Positions 5,347-5,680 of a stretch of 5,680 nucleotides of DNA are shown here, one piece after another. This DNA is from an uncultured Lachnospiraceae bacterium (GTDB taxonomy: Bacteria; Bacillota; Clostridia; Lachnospirales; Lachnospiraceae). Position numbers and translations under genes: made by a program. Under the pieces are notes generated by a model that ran no database searches, was not told the DNA's origin, and saw only the letters and a list, made by a program, of their open reading frames with translations. The stretch covers positions 1 to 5,680 of the forward strand of contig CANQEC010000172.1 in the NCBI GenBank assembly GCA_947594335.1, in the 5' to 3' direction. Position 1 is the first letter of the stretch. Every line of letters begins with the position of its first letter.

Positions 5347-5680
5347 ATGGCCAGACTATATTTCAGACATGGCGTGATGGGCAGTTCCAAGACCGCCAAC
5401 GCTCTGATGGTAGAATACAATTACTATGAGCGTGGAAAGAGCGCGCTTCTTGTAAAGCCGCGGATTGATACGCGGGACGGGGACGCGGTCATCAGAAGCA
5501 GGATCGGACTTGCGCATGCGTGCCGGTTTGTGGATGAGCTGACAAAGATGAAAGACGATGAGATTGCAAAGTATGACTGCGTGATCGTCGATGAGGCGCA
5601 GTTTTGCCAGAAAAGTGAGATTGAGTTTTTTGTGCATATTGTGGACGATCTGGATATTCCGGTGATCTGCTACGGGCTGA
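5347..5680 (+). CDS. tdk: Thymidine kinase, N-terminal part (3' truncated by window)
   Basis: Thymidine kinase phosphorylates thymidine to dTMP with ATP in the pyrimidine salvage pathway, in the cytosol. The 111 visible codons begin MARLYFRHGVMGSSKTANAL. The P-loop is GVMGSSKT (residues 9-16), with Lys15 and Thr16 for ATP and Mg. KPRIDTRDG (37-45) and SRIGLAHAC follow. The Walker B segment is VIVDEAQF (79-86), with Glu83 the expected catalytic base. The window ends in DDLDIPVICYGL, typical of the family just before the lasso and zinc-binding part, so roughly 80 of the usual 190 or so residues lie beyond the edge. AGGGGA at 5333-5338 precedes the ATG by eight bases. The P-loop has Ser where many members have Gly (SSKT rather than SGKT/S); from memory this occurs in clostridial enzymes. 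No strong promoter is visible just upstream, so read-through from the HAAS gene is plausible. Confidence 0.93.
   Translation, partial: MARLYFRHGVMGSSKTANALMVEYNYYERGKSALLVKPRIDTRDGDAVIRSRIGLAHACRFVDELTKMKDDEIAKYDCVIVDEAQFCQKSEIEFFVHIVDDLDIPVICYGL

Noticed and set aside
5045..5377. 110-codon frame overlapping the HAAS 3' end and the tdk start
   Set aside because: It is out of frame with both recognisable genes and overlaps the tdk start codon. The product is a low-complexity Arg/Gly/Ala string.

Overview
The window looks like ordinary chromosome from a Gram-positive anaerobe of the Clostridia, most likely a Lachnospiraceae-type Firmicute. This rests on strong AGGAGG-type ribosome sites, compact tandem genes all on the + strand, a short clostridial-type CstA, a HAAS/DUF1700 membrane protein, a type II thymidine kinase with an N-terminus like clostridial ones, and moderately GC-rich codon use. 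The genus cannot be fixed from the sequence alone. I see no mobile element, tRNA, rRNA or CRISPR array.

Layout. (1) 2-196: the 3' end of a gene that starts upstream, possibly with a PhoU-like helical domain. (2) 295-1830: an exported LytR-CpsA-Psr (LCP) family protein with its own promoter at 216-244. It carries two strongly acidic low-complexity segments; the C-terminal one is a 42-bp in-frame tandem repeat. A clear intrinsic terminator follows at 1939-1972. (3) 2145-2666 and 2688-4400: a two-gene unit behind an extended -10 promoter. It holds an uncharacterised 173-residue soluble protein and, 21 bases later, a 570-residue CstA-type transporter. (4) 4401-4634: three successive hairpins. The first ends the cstA unit, and the last looks like a terminator or attenuator just ahead of the next gene. 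(5) 4635-5192: a HAAS-domain (DUF1700-like) membrane protein with an acidic Asp/Glu/Tyr linker. (6) 5347 to the window edge: the first 111 codons of thymidine kinase (tdk), possibly read through from gene 5, because no good terminator lies between them.

Functionally this is a string of housekeeping or envelope genes rather than one system: cell-wall polymer attachment (LCP), small-carboxylate or peptide uptake (CstA with an unknown partner), a membrane-linked HAAS protein, and thymidine salvage. I found no convincing new defence or mobile system. The most useful leads are the expandable acidic repeat in the LCP protein, the unknown gene coupled to cstA, and the three-hairpin stretch before the HAAS gene.
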